Made by a program: the position numbers and the translations under genes. A stretch of DNA of 64,000 nucleotides. Origin: Rhizobium acidisoli. GTDB lineage: Bacteria > Pseudomonadota > Alphaproteobacteria > Rhizobiales > Rhizobiaceae. The notes under the pieces were generated by a model that saw only the letters and a program-made list of their open reading frames with translations, had not been told where the DNA came from and made no database searches. Below are positions 19,961 to 29,696 of this stretch, piece by piece. How positions within the stretch are numbered: position 1 is the first letter of the stretch; every line of letters starts with the position of its first letter. The stretch spans positions 1,178,001 through 1,242,000 of the forward strand of contig NZ_CP034998.1 of the NCBI RefSeq assembly GCF_002531755.2, given 5' to 3'.

Positions 19961-20308
19961 TTAGACTTCGGTAAGCCGCTTCATCGCCTGTTCGAGTTCG
20001 CTGAGCTGGAAGGGTTTTTGCAGCACCGGCAATGTGCTCGGGCTGCTGCCGGCAGGGGCGGCGCCGTATCCCGTTGCATAGACATAGGGTTTGCCGCGTT
20101 CGTCGAGCAGTTTTGCGACCGGCAGCGAGCTCTGCCCGGCAAGCGAGACGTCGAGAATTGCGGCGTCGAATTCCGTATCCCTGGCGGCTGCCAGCGCCCG
20201 TTCGAGATCGGGCGCGCTGGCGCAAACCCGGTAGCCGAGATCGGCGAGCATGTCCTCGAGCAGCATGGCAATCAGCGCATCGTCTTCGACGATGAATATG
20301 TCTTTCAT
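19961..20308 (-). CDS. Single-domain response regulator
   Basis: 115 residues consisting only of a receiver domain: MKDIFIVEDDALIAMLLEDM, phospho-acceptor Asp53 in AILDVSLAGQ, and Lys98 in LQKPF. There is no output domain. ATG 20308 fits the REC start; an upstream ATG at 20341 would add eleven residues. It diverges from a hybrid histidine kinase 270 bases away, a likely partner, although the kinase also carries its own receiver. Confidence 0.92.
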   Translation of the reverse strand: MKDIFIVEDDALIAMLLEDMLADLGYRVCASAPDLERALAAARDTEFDAAILDVSLAGQSSLPVAKLLDERGKPYVYATGYGAAPAGSSPSTLPVLQKPFQLSELEQAMKRLTEV

Positions 20309-20578
20309 GTTCGCGTCCACCCATTTCCCCTTGCCGGGCATGCGGATTTATGTGGACTCCTGGCATGTCTCGTCAAGACGTCGTGCCCGGCAGTGCGAGA
20401 AACAGCATATTGCCGGGTGAAATTCCATGTGTAAAAGCTGGGATGCCGCCTGCGCAACGGCGACTGCGTAATTCCTTCAATCGGAATCGATTTTGGGGTA
20501 AAACTCTGCAGCAATTCAAAGTGTTACGGCGCTCTCTGCGCGTCTGATAAGGCGCGGCGCCGTAAGGAGGGGTCTGGA

Positions 20579-22225
20579 ATGGATTTGCTGAGTGCCACGG
20601 ATTGGCTGCGTCACAGGCCGGGTTATACATATCCGCTGGCCGTTGCCTTCGTTGGCTTGACGTTTCTTCTCAGGCTTGCCGCCAGCGACTATCTCTCCGG
20701 CTTTCCCTTTCTGAGCTTTCTCCCGGCGATATTGCTGGCGAGTTTCATCGGCGGCGCCGGCCCGGGCCTTGTCGCGGCGATACTTGCCGCTTTCATCGTC
20801 CAGCAGTTTTTCGTCGAGCCGCACAATATCTTCTGGCCGGTCAGCGCCGGCCAATGGGTTGGACTGTCGACCTATCTCATCAATGCGGTGATCATCATCG
20901 GGCTGATGGAGATGATCATCATCGCGCATCGCCGGCAGAGCCGCCTCCGCAACGAACTCAACGGTTTCAACACGCGCCTCGAACAGACGGTGGTCCAGCG
21001 CACCGCCGAACTCAGGCACGAGATGGAAGAGAATGCCGCCGCGCAGGCGCAGGTCCGCCAGTTGCAGAAGATGGAGACGATCGGTCAGCTCACCGGCGGC
21101 GTCGCCCATGATTTCAATAATATGCTGGCGATCATCATCGGCAACCTCGATCTTGCCCAGCGACGGATGACCGGGCATGAGGATCCCCGCGTGCTGAACT
21201 CCATCCAGAATGCCAAAGACGGCGCCCAGCGTGCCGCGGTCCTGACCGCGCGTCTGCTCGCTTTCTCGCGCCAGCAGCCACTCGCCCCTGAGGTGATTGA
21301 TCTCAATAAGCTGGTCGGTGGCATGTCCGAGCTGTTGCGGCGTACACTCGGCGAGCAGATCCGGATCGAGACCGTGCTTGCCGGCGGCCTTTGGCCGAGT
21401 TTTGCCGATTTGAGCCAGCTCGAGAATGCTATTCTGAACCTTGCCGTCAACGCCCGCGACGCCATGCCAGGCGGCGGACATCTGACCATCGAGACCGCCA
21501 ATACCGAACTCGACGAGCGATATTCCCGCATGCATTCGGAGGTCGATGCCGGCCAATATGTGATGGTCAGCATGACCGACACCGGCACCGGCATGTCGCC
21601 TGACGTGATCGAGCGTGCCTTCGACCCGTTTTACACCACCAAGGGACCCGGCAAGGGCACCGGTCTCGGCCTCAGCCAGGTTTACGGCTACATCAAGCAG
21701 AGCGGCGGCCACATCAAGATCTATTCGGAGATCGACAGGGGTACGACGGTGAAGATCTATCTCCCCCGGCATGTCGGCGCGATGGACGCCAGGTTGAATG
21801 CGGCCGGCGCCCAGCCTATTCCCCAAGGCAGCGTCAACGACACGATCCTGGTGGTGGAAGATGATGAGAACGTCCGCATCATGACCGCCGAAAGCCTGCA
21901 TGAACTCGGTTACACCGTGTTGCAGGCGGCAAGCGGCATGGAGGCGCTTCTGCTTCTGGAAGAAAATCGGGAGGTTGATCTGATCTTCACCGATATCGTC
22001 ATGCCGCAAATGAGCGGACGCCAGCTTGCCGATATCGTCCAGGAAAAATGGCCGGCGATCCGCATCCTCTACACCACGGGTTATACCCGCAACGCCATCG
22101 TCCATAACGGGGTGCTCGATCATGGCGTCTCCCTGCTTGCCAAGCCCTTCAGCCTGGAGCAGCTCGCCCATAAGATCCGCGAACTTCTGAATGTGCCGGC
22201 GAAAATGGAAAATGAGAGGACGTGA
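20579..22225 (+). CDS. Hybrid sensor histidine kinase with membrane-embedded sensor
   Basis: 548 residues. An N-terminal DUF4118-like module with about four helices (17-125) is followed by a coiled stretch (130-165), HisKA with the phospho-acceptor His177 in GGVAHDFNNML, an HATPase domain (N box NLAVNARDAMP, G boxes DTGTGMS and GKGTGLGL) and a C-terminal receiver with Asp472 in LIFTDIVMPQMSGR. Start ATG 20579 follows AAGGAGGGGTCTGGA. It is divergent from an orphan receiver. The signal is unknown. Confidence 0.92.
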   Translation: MDLLSATDWLRHRPGYTYPLAVAFVGLTFLLRLAASDYLSGFPFLSFLPAILLASFIGGAGPGLVAAILAAFIVQQFFVEPHNIFWPVSAGQWVGLSTYLINAVIIIGLMEMIIIAHRRQSRLRNELNGFNTRLEQTVVQRTAELRHEMEENAAAQAQVRQLQKMETIGQLTGGVAHDFNNMLAIIIGNLDLAQRRMTGHEDPRVLNSIQNAKDGAQRAAVLTARLLAFSRQQPLAPEVIDLNKLVGGMSELLRRTLGEQIRIETVLAGGLWPSFADLSQLENAILNLAVNARDAMPGGGHLTIETANTELDERYSRMHSEVDAGQYVMVSMTDTGTGMSPDVIERAFDPFYTTKGPGKGTGLGLSQVYGYIKQSGGHIKIYSEIDRGTTVKIYLPRHVGAMDARLNAAGAQPIPQGSVNDTILVVEDDENVRIMTAESLHELGYTVLQAASGMEALLLLEENREVDLIFTDIVMPQMSGRQLADIVQEKWPAIRILYTTGYTRNAIVHNGVLDHGVSLLAKPFSLEQLAHKIRELLNVPAKMENERT

Positions 22226-22271
22226 AGCCGCTCGCCGCTAGGCGGCCGCACGTCCACTGTGTTCGATCGCC

Positions 22272-22586
22272 TTATTCGATGACCTGGATCACGCGGTGCG
22301 TCTTCGGCTCGACGATGACGCGCCGCTCGTTGACGACGGTATAGCCATAGCCGTCCATATTCGGCACGGTGTGCACTTCGACGGTATCGGGCAGCGTCGC
22401 GCCGACGGCGATATCGCCGTCATAGACGACGGACGGCGTATTTTGCTCCATGACATAGGTGCGAACTTCGCCCGGCAACACGACGGAGCCGGTCGGTGCG
22501 GGATCGGTGACGATGATGGTGCTCTGCGCGAAGGCGGCGGAGCTGATGGTCAGCATGGCGGCCGCAGCCAGCATGATCTTGCGCAT
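22272..22586 (-). CDS. DUF1236 family secreted protein
   Basis: 104 residues with a Sec signal peptide (MRKIMLAAAAMLTISSAAFA, cleavage before QS). The mature part ends with YGYTVVNERRVIVEP then KTHRVIQVIE, the DUF1236 signature found in many Rhizobiales periplasmic proteins. It is preceded on the minus strand by GGAGAACATCC. Function unknown. Confidence 0.9.
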   Translation of the reverse strand: MRKIMLAAAAMLTISSAAFAQSTIIVTDPAPTGSVVLPGEVRTYVMEQNTPSVVYDGDIAVGATLPDTVEVHTVPNMDGYGYTVVNERRVIVEPKTHRVIQVIE

Positions 22587-22908
22587 GGGATGTTCTCCTT
22601 TTTAACCTTGGACATCGAGGCAACGCCGGCCATGCGGCATAGTTCCGCGCCGGCTTTTCATCGTGGCATAAGACAGACGCGCTGCAGTTGAGATGTTGCT
22701 AAATCAATTTATGCACCATACGGTTGAGCTGTCCGAATCACGGTCAGTGCGGGTTCGTCCAGCGGCATCGGGGGCGGGCCGTTTACGCTTCGTTAACCAT
22801 GTTGGCGATTTATACCCTGTGAACGGCCGCGTGGTCGTTGATTCGAAGGTCCGTCGCGTTTCGGTTTGCGAATGGATATCTGGAAAGACGATTGCGGCGG
22901 CTCGAAAC
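22587..22908. other. Promoter region of the cellulose operon
   Basis: 322 bases between the divergent DUF1236 gene and bcsN. The frame of bcsN is open from 22693, but that part has no protein features. AT-richer patches at 22695-22730 and 22790-22830 (containing GTTAACCATGTTGGCGATTTATA) are plausible promoter DNA. No clear operator was recognised. Confidence 0.45.
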
Positions 22909-23895
22909 ATGCGTTTGCGGATGACGATATCGCTGGTGGCAGTGGCGGGCACGATGGCCGGCTGCACGTCGACAGGCGGTGTCCACCAGTCTTCCGGGCC
23001 GGAGACCGTGGCGCCTGAAAAGGCGCTGGTTCTGCCGCCGCCGGGTGGCCCGTCGATCGTCAGCGTCGTCGAGCGCAAGCGTGGCAACGGCGTCGAGCAG
23101 ACGGTTTCCTTGTTTACCTCATCCTCCGTGCCCGGCCAGAACTTCCTGAAGGTCCAATTTTTCGGTGCGTCCGGGGTCAACCCCGGCACCGGCAATGCCG
23201 GCTTCAGCATGATCAATGAAAGCGGCATTGCCCGCGAAGTGGCGCGCTCCGCCCCCGGCGTGCCCATGGCGACGTCGGCGACCTTTCTGCAGAACAGCTA
23301 TGGCCCCTTCGGTTACGCCTCCGGCCGCAGCCGTGGCGGCGACACCTGCATCTATGCCTGGCAGCAGATCCGCTCGAGCGTCAACGCCAACACCCAGGCG
23401 CGCAATTTCGGCATGATCCAGCTGCGCCTGCGTCTCTGCGATGCGAACGCCAGCGAACGCCAACTGCTCGGCATCGTCTATGGCTACACCATATCGGGCA
23501 ACTTCGACGGGGTGATCTGGAATCCGTACGGCAATCCGCCGCCGGCCGATGCCGCGCTCGGCCGCACCGGCGCGCCGATCTATCCTGACCAGGGCGGTTA
23601 TCGCGCCAGCCCGATGGCAATCGGCTACGAGCCGGCGCCTGCCTTAATCAGCCGGCCGCGGGCGGTTCTGCCCCGCAACGCTTCGACCCCGGCACCGGGC
23701 GCCGCACCGATGCCCGCGCCCATCGGTCCGCGCGTGCCGCTGCCCGGCGAGGCGCCGCAGGCGAGGGTGATGCCGGACGCGGCAGCCGCGCCGCCCGAAC
23801 AGCCGGTCGAACAATCCGCAAGGGCGATCGGCGTCACCGTGCCTTCGCCAGACTGCATAGGCGACGCGGCCATGACGGCCGCCTGCCGGAGATAG
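22909..23895 (+). CDS. bcsN: Cellulose biosynthesis protein BcsN
   Basis: 328 residues from ATG 22909 with a lipoprotein-like signal (MTISLVAVAGTMAGC, lipobox MAGC). The conserved middle (PGQNFLKVQFFG, then DTCIYAWQQIRS and the RLRLCD motif) resembles BcsN, an accessory protein at the head of alphaproteobacterial bcs operons. The C-terminal third is Pro/Ala rich. The chosen start removes 72 upstream codons lacking features. bcsA begins 109 bases after the stop. Confidence 0.85.
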   Translation: MRLRMTISLVAVAGTMAGCTSTGGVHQSSGPETVAPEKALVLPPPGGPSIVSVVERKRGNGVEQTVSLFTSSSVPGQNFLKVQFFGASGVNPGTGNAGFSMINESGIAREVARSAPGVPMATSATFLQNSYGPFGYASGRSRGGDTCIYAWQQIRSSVNANTQARNFGMIQLRLRLCDANASERQLLGIVYGYTISGNFDGVIWNPYGNPPPADAALGRTGAPIYPDQGGYRASPMAIGYEPAPALISRPRAVLPRNASTPAPGAAPMPAPIGPRVPLPGEAPQARVMPDAAAAPPEQPVEQSARAIGVTVPSPDCIGDAAMTAACRR

Positions 23896-24004
23896 AGCAT
23901 GATGCCGAAAAGTGTGAGCGGTTTTCGGACGACATCATGCCTGTTCTAGGGAGCATGCCCGGAGCGCCGATGGTGTCCGGTTGAGCAATTTCGAAGGAAC
24001 GTCG

Positions 24005-26197
24005 ATGCGCAAAGCCCGCAGTGTGTTCATATGGGCCGTTGTTTCGCTCTGCTTGATCGTGCTGATCACGCTGCCGGTCAACTTGCAGACCCAGCTCATC
24101 ACCAGCATCACGGTGGTGACGGTGATGGCGCTGATAAAGGTCTTCAAGGGCGAGGGGACGTGGCGCCTGGTGGCGCTCGCCTTCGGCACCTCGATCGTGC
24201 TGCGCTATGTCTACTGGCGCACCACCAACACACTGCCGCCTGTGAACCAGCCTGAGAATTTCATTCCCGGCCTGCTGCTCTATCTCGCCGAAATGTACAG
24301 CGTCGCGATGCTGGCGCTCAGCCTGTTCATCGTCGCCACACCGCTGCCGCCGCGCCCCTCGCGTGCCGCCAATCCCGGCCGTTTGCCGCATGTCGATGTC
24401 TTCGTGCCGTCCTATAACGAGGATGCCGGGCTTCTCGGCAACACGCTGGCGGCCGCCAAGGCCATGGATTATCCGGCCGAAAAGCTGCATGTCTGGCTGC
24501 TCGACGATGGCGGCACCCTGCAGAAGCGCAATTCCGGCAAGCTGCTCGAAGCCCAGGCCGCCGCCGCCCGCCATATCGAGCTGAAGAAGCTCTGCGAGGA
24601 CCTCGACGTCAGCTATCTCACACGCGACCGAAACGAGCACGCCAAGGCCGGCAATCTCAACAACGGCATGAAACACTCGACCGGCGAACTCATCGCCGTC
24701 TTCGATGCCGACCACGCACCGGCTCGCGATTTCCTGCTCGAGACTGTCGGCTACTTCGAAGACGATCCGAAGCTTTTCCTCGTCCAGACCCCGCACTTCT
24801 TCATCAATCCCGATCCGCTCGAGCGTAACCTGCGCACCTTCGACAAGATGCCGAGCGAGAACGAAATGTTCTACGGCATCATCCAGCGTGGCCTCGATAA
24901 GTGGAACGCCGCCTTCTTCTGCGGTTCGGCCGCGGTCCTGAGCCGCCGGGCGCTCGACTCCCAGAACGGCTTTTCCGGCATCAGCATCACCGAGGATTGC
25001 GAGACGGCCTTAGCGCTCCACGGCAGCGGCTGGAACAGCATCTATGTCGACAAGCCGCTGATCGCCGGCCTGCAGCCCGCCACCTTCGCAAGCTTCATCG
25101 GCCAGCGCAGCCGCTGGGCGCAGGGCATGATGCAGATCTTGCGCTTCCGCTTCCCGCTGCTGAAACGCGGCCTGTCGATCCCGCAGCGCCTCTGCTACAT
25201 GTCCTCCACGCTGTTCTGGCTCTTCCCGTTCCCGCGCACGATCTTCCTGTTTGCGCCGCTCTTCTACCTGTTCTTCGATCTGGAAATCTTCACCGCCTCC
25301 GGCGGCGAGTTCCTTGCCTATACGCTTGCCTATATGCTGGTGAACCTGATGATGCAGAACTACCTCTATGGGTCGTTCCGCTGGCCATGGATTTCCGAGC
25401 TCTACGAATATGTCCAGACCGTGCATCTGCTGCCGGCGGTCATCTCCGTCATGCTCAATCCGAGGAAGCCGACCTTCAAGGTCACCGCCAAGGACGAATC
25501 GATCGCCGTCAGCCGCCTGTCCGAGATCAGCCGTCCGTTCTTCGTGATCTTTGCGGTGCAGATCATCGCACTCGTCATCACCATCTACAGGATCTATGCC
25601 GAGCCCTATAAGGCCGACGTCACCCTCGTCGTCGGCGGCTGGAACCTCATCAACCTGATCATGGCCGGCTGCGCGCTCGGTGTCGTGTCCGAGCGCGGCG
25701 AGCGCGCCTTGTCTCGCCGCGTCCGCGTCAACCGGCGCTGCGAATTCGGCGCCAACGGCAAGTGGTATACCGCCTCGATCGAGGACGTCTCGGTCCATGG
25801 CGCCAGGCTCCACATCTTCAACAAGCAACTCGACGAGATGCTGGTCGGTGCCGTTGGTGAAATCCGCTTCCGGCCCTATAGCGGCGCGGAACTGGAAACT
25901 CTGCCGCTGATCGTCCGCAACATCGAGCCGTCGGGCGACATCAGCAATGTCGGCTGCCAGTACGTGCCGAAAAGCGCGCTCGACCACCGCCTGATCGCTG
26001 ACCTGATGTTTGCCAATTCCGGCCAGTGGACCGAATTCCAGGCCTCGCGCCGGCGCAATCCGGGCCTGATCCGCGGCACCATCTGGTTCCTCGGCCTGTC
26101 GTTCTACCAGACGAGCCGCGGCCTCGTTTATTTCTTCCGCAGCATGCGGCCGGAGCGCGAAGCCCAGCAACAGGCGGCAAAGGTAAACGCCGGATGA
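24005..26197 (+). CDS. bcsA: Cellulose synthase catalytic subunit (UDP-forming)
   Basis: 730-residue inner-membrane GT2 synthase polymerising UDP-glucose to beta-1,4-glucan. Visible in order: two or more N-terminal helices, DD in LLDDGGT (Asp167-168), DAD in VFDADHAP (Asp234, Asp236), TED (Asp331), QRSRW (367-371), further helices, and a PilZ domain with RRVRVNRR (about 570) and DVSVHG (about 596) for cyclic di-GMP activation. Start ATG 24005 follows GAAGGAACGTCG. Its stop overlaps bcsB (ATGA). In R. leguminosarum this gene is known as celA, needed for root-hair attachment fibrils. Confidence 0.97.
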   Translation: MRKARSVFIWAVVSLCLIVLITLPVNLQTQLITSITVVTVMALIKVFKGEGTWRLVALAFGTSIVLRYVYWRTTNTLPPVNQPENFIPGLLLYLAEMYSVAMLALSLFIVATPLPPRPSRAANPGRLPHVDVFVPSYNEDAGLLGNTLAAAKAMDYPAEKLHVWLLDDGGTLQKRNSGKLLEAQAAAARHIELKKLCEDLDVSYLTRDRNEHAKAGNLNNGMKHSTGELIAVFDADHAPARDFLLETVGYFEDDPKLFLVQTPHFFINPDPLERNLRTFDKMPSENEMFYGIIQRGLDKWNAAFFCGSAAVLSRRALDSQNGFSGISITEDCETALALHGSGWNSIYVDKPLIAGLQPATFASFIGQRSRWAQGMMQILRFRFPLLKRGLSIPQRLCYMSSTLFWLFPFPRTIFLFAPLFYLFFDLEIFTASGGEFLAYTLAYMLVNLMMQNYLYGSFRWPWISELYEYVQTVHLLPAVISVMLNPRKPTFKVTAKDESIAVSRLSEISRPFFVIFAVQIIALVITIYRIYAEPYKADVTLVVGGWNLINLIMAGCALGVVSERGERALSRRVRVNRRCEFGANGKWYTASIEDVSVHGARLHIFNKQLDEMLVGAVGEIRFRPYSGAELETLPLIVRNIEPSGDISNVGCQYVPKSALDHRLIADLMFANSGQWTEFQASRRRNPGLIRGTIWFLGLSFYQTSRGLVYFFRSMRPEREAQQQAAKVNAG

Positions 26198-28656
26198 GAA
26201 GCATCGTCGCCGCCTCGCTTTTCCTGCTGAATGCCTCCGCCTTCGCCCAGGCGCAGACGGCACCCTTCGACATGTCCGGCGAGCGGCCGCCCGGTGCCGC
26301 CGTTGCGCCGAGACAGACACCGCCGGCCCCGCCGGCAGCGGCTGCGCCGGTAGCAACCGCACCGGTTCCCGTCACGCCTCCGGTTTCGGTATTGCCGGCA
26401 CCCGCACCCCAAGCGACTCCTGCACCTGCGCCAGTTCCCCCCCCAATCGCCGTTCAGCCGGCGCTGCAGCCGGCCGCGGCGGCAAATGCGGCGCCGGTTC
26501 AGCGCCCCGGCAGTATCCGTCGCTATGTCGTGCCCTTTTCGAAGCTCGGCCTCAGTGGTGAATATGACCGGCGGTCATGGTCCGTCTACCTGACGCAGGA
26601 ACAGGCGGCCGCCAAGGCGAGCTTCACTTTCGCCTACCAGAATTCGATCGTCGTCGCGCCTGAGGCCTCGGCGCTGACCGTCTATCTCAACAATCGCCCG
26701 ATCGGCCAGCAACGCGTCGGCTCGCCGGACGGCTCGTCGGCCGTCACCTTCGCGGTTCCGCCAGGCCTGCTGCAGCCGGGCGCCAATGTCGTCACCTTCG
26801 AAGCCGCTCAGCGCCACCGCACCGATTGCAGCATCCAGTCGACCTATGAATTGTGGTCGAATATCGATCCGGCCGGAACCTATCTGAGCTTTGCCGGCAG
26901 CGATGCCGCAGAGCCGGCAAGCGCCGATGCGATCCGCGCCATCGGCGTCGACGGCGCCGGCAAGACCGAGTTCGACATCGTCGTCCCGGCGCTGGAGCAG
27001 CCGGGCACCACCAAGCCGCTGCTGCGGCTGGCGCAGGGCCTCTCGGTGCTGAGCAGCATGCCGAACCAGGTCTTTGCCTTCAGCACCGCTGCGCTTCCGG
27101 CCGGCGGGCCGGGCAAGCTCAGCGTGCTCGTCGGCACCGCGGCGGAGCTGCGGCCGCTCTTTCCCGGCCTGCCGCCCGGCGCCGAAAGTGCGGCACTCGC
27201 CGCTTTCGTCACCGATCCGCGCAGCGGCTCACCGGTGCTTCTGATCAGCGGCCCCTCCTGGCCGGCAGTCTCCTCGGCGATCGATACCATTGTCTCGCCG
27301 ACCGACAGATCCGCAGATATCCGCCGCGACGTGCTGACCACCGAGCGCTGGAGCGCGCCGAACGCGCCGCTGGTGTTTTCCGATACGAACATCGCTTTGT
27401 CTCAGCTCGGGGTGAAGACCACCGAATTTTCCGGCCGGCGGTTGCGGACCAGCTTCAACATCGCCGTGCCGGCGGATTTTTATGCCAACGCCTATGGCGA
27501 GGCGAAGGTGCTGCTCGACGCCGCCTATACCGACAATGTGCTGCCCGGCAGCCACATCGATATCTACGTCAACGACAATATCGCCTCCACTGTGCCGATC
27601 ACCACGACAACAGGCGGCATTCTGCGCCATCTGCCGATCCGCGTGACGATGCGGCACGTCAAGCCCGGCCTGAATACAGTGGCGATCGAGGCGATCCTGA
27701 TGACCAAGGACGATGCGGCTTGCGCGCCTGGCGCCACCGCCGGCGCCAGTCCCCGCTTTGCCCTGTTCGATACCTCAGAGCTGCACATGCCGGATTTCGC
27801 CCGCGTCGGTCAGCGGCCGAATCTGGCCGCCATGGCCGGCACTGCCTATCCCTATGGCCGGGCCACGGAGCCGATGCCGCTGTTCATCGATCGGGTCGAC
27901 GCCGATACGCTTTCGGCTGCCGCCACCCTGCTCGGCCAGATGGCGATCATGGCCGGCCATCCGATCCCCGTGGAAACCGTGGCCTCGCCTAGTACGATCG
28001 GCGATCGTGACGCCCTCTTCATCGGCTCGATCTCGCAGATGCCGACAACTGCGCTGTCGCAGACCAATATAGCAACGGCGAGCCAGGCCTCGTGGCGTCC
28101 GGTGACGGATGCGCAGCCGGGCGTCGTCGACACCGGTACCGCCTTCGAGGAATGGAATTCCAAGGTCAGCGGCGGTGTCTTGCGCACCCGGATGATCGCC
28201 TTCCGCGAGTGGCTGTGGCGCAATTTCGATATTTCCCGCAGTTCGCTGCAATTCGTGCCGGGCGCCGAGGAGATCTTTACGCCGCCCAACACCGCCTCGC
28301 TTCTGGTGGCCCAGGGCTCCAGCCCTGCGGGAGCGGGTGCCTGGACCGTGGTGGCGGCGCCATCGGCGAAGGATCTGCGTGAAGGGGTCGAGGTTCTGAC
28401 GTCGCAGCTGAACTGGCCGCAGTTGTCGGGCCACATCACCACCTATTCCAGCAAGACCGGCAAGATCGAAGCCTTGCCTGTCACCCGTTTCGATTTCGTG
28501 CCGTCGACGCCCTGGTCGATCGCCAACTATCGCCTGATCGCCGCCAACTGGTTGTCGACGAATATCCTCTCCTATGCCTCGCTGCTGGTCGTCTTCGTGC
28601 TCCTGATCGGTGTCACCACGTCGACGATGCTCAAGAAGCTGGGCCGGTCGAAATGA
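26194..28656 (+). CDS. bcsB: Cellulose synthase regulatory/periplasmic subunit BcsB
   Basis: 820 residues: signal peptide (MRSIVAASLFLLNASAFA), a long Pro/Ala linker (about 25-105), two carbohydrate-binding/flavodoxin-like repeats, and a single C-terminal membrane helix (LSYASLLVVFVLLIGVTTS) that docks on BcsA. Family motifs include PFSKLGLSGEYDRRS and GTYLSF. BcsB guides the nascent glucan through the periplasm. ATG 26194 overlaps the bcsA stop and its own end overlaps celC (ATGA), so the three genes are translationally coupled. Confidence 0.95.
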   Translation: MRSIVAASLFLLNASAFAQAQTAPFDMSGERPPGAAVAPRQTPPAPPAAAAPVATAPVPVTPPVSVLPAPAPQATPAPAPVPPPIAVQPALQPAAAANAAPVQRPGSIRRYVVPFSKLGLSGEYDRRSWSVYLTQEQAAAKASFTFAYQNSIVVAPEASALTVYLNNRPIGQQRVGSPDGSSAVTFAVPPGLLQPGANVVTFEAAQRHRTDCSIQSTYELWSNIDPAGTYLSFAGSDAAEPASADAIRAIGVDGAGKTEFDIVVPALEQPGTTKPLLRLAQGLSVLSSMPNQVFAFSTAALPAGGPGKLSVLVGTAAELRPLFPGLPPGAESAALAAFVTDPRSGSPVLLISGPSWPAVSSAIDTIVSPTDRSADIRRDVLTTERWSAPNAPLVFSDTNIALSQLGVKTTEFSGRRLRTSFNIAVPADFYANAYGEAKVLLDAAYTDNVLPGSHIDIYVNDNIASTVPITTTTGGILRHLPIRVTMRHVKPGLNTVAIEAILMTKDDAACAPGATAGASPRFALFDTSELHMPDFARVGQRPNLAAMAGTAYPYGRATEPMPLFIDRVDADTLSAAATLLGQMAIMAGHPIPVETVASPSTIGDRDALFIGSISQMPTTALSQTNIATASQASWRPVTDAQPGVVDTGTAFEEWNSKVSGGVLRTRMIAFREWLWRNFDISRSSLQFVPGAEEIFTPPNTASLLVAQGSSPAGAGAWTVVAAPSAKDLREGVEVLTSQLNWPQLSGHITTYSSKTGKIEALPVTRFDFVPSTPWSIANYRLIAANWLSTNILSYASLLVVFVLLIGVTTSTMLKKLGRSK

Positions 28657-29696
28657 GGCGGTGGCGCGCGCTCCTGCTGGCGGCCTCTGTCGCGCTTGCA
28701 CCGGCTCTGCCGGCCACCGCGCAGCAGGCGATGATCAATGCCGACGCGTGGTCGGCCTACAAAGCGAAGTTTCTCGATCCGAGCGGTCGCATCGTCGACA
28801 ACGGCAACGGCAACATCAGTCACAGCGAAGGGCAGGGCTACGGCCTGCTGCTCGCGTATCTCTCGGCAAGCCCGGCCGATTTCGAACAGATCTGGTATTT
28901 CACCCGCACCGAGCTGCTGCTGCGCGACGACGGCCTGGCCGTTTGGAAATGGGATCCGAACGTCAAGCCGCACGTGGCCGACACCAACAATGCCACCGAC
29001 GGCGACATGCTGATCGCCTATGCGCTGGCGCTTGCCGGCACGGCATGGAAACGGGAAGACTATATCCTCGCTGCCTCCCGCATGGCGCAGGCGCTGCTTG
29101 CCGAAACCGTCGGCAGCTCGCAGGGCCGCACCTTGCTGATGCCGGGAACCGAAGGGTTTACCGGCAGCGATCGCGACGACGGTCCGGTCGTCAACCCGTC
29201 CTACTGGATTTATGAGGCGATCCCGGTGATGGCAGCGCTCGCGCCGTCGGATGCCTGGCAAAAACTGTCGAACGACGGCGTGGAGCTGTTGAAGACGATG
29301 CAATTCGGCCCGCGCAAGCTTCCCGCCGAATGGGTGAGCCTGCACGACAAGCCGCGGCCGGCAGAGGGGTTCGACGCAGAATTCGGCTACAACGCCATCC
29401 GCATCCCGCTCTATCTCGCCCGCGGCGGCATCACCGACAAGGCACTGCTCATCCGCCTGCAAAAGGGGATGTCGCAAGACGGCGTTCCCGCCACCATCGA
29501 TCTGACCACCGGCCGGCCGAAGACCGTGCTGTCGGACCCCGGTTATAGAATTGTTAACGATGTTGTGGCCTGTGTTGTCGATGGGACCAGGCTGCCGAGT
29601 TCGGCGCTGCAGTTTGCCCCCGCGCTCTATTATCCGTCCACCCTTCAACTGCTGGGGCTGGCCTATATCGGGGAGAAGCATCCGGAGTGTCTGTGA
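28653..29696 (+). CDS. bcsZ: Endoglucanase of glycoside hydrolase family 8 (BcsZ/CelC)
   Basis: 347-residue periplasmic beta-1,4-endoglucanase. Signal peptide MRRWRALLLAASVALAPALP, cleaved near ATA-QQ. The catalytic acid lies in SHSEGQGYG and the base Asp region in ATDGDMLIA, both typical for GH8. In Rhizobium, CelC (CelC2) trims cellulose during synthesis and helps cross root-hair walls. ATG overlaps the end of bcsB. Its stop overlaps the GTG start of the next gene. Confidence 0.95.
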   Translation: MRRWRALLLAASVALAPALPATAQQAMINADAWSAYKAKFLDPSGRIVDNGNGNISHSEGQGYGLLLAYLSASPADFEQIWYFTRTELLLRDDGLAVWKWDPNVKPHVADTNNATDGDMLIAYALALAGTAWKREDYILAASRMAQALLAETVGSSQGRTLLMPGTEGFTGSDRDDGPVVNPSYWIYEAIPVMAALAPSDAWQKLSNDGVELLKTMQFGPRKLPAEWVSLHDKPRPAEGFDAEFGYNAIRIPLYLARGGITDKALLIRLQKGMSQDGVPATIDLTTGRPKTVLSDPGYRIVNDVVACVVDGTRLPSSALQFAPALYYPSTLQLLGLAYIGEKHPECL

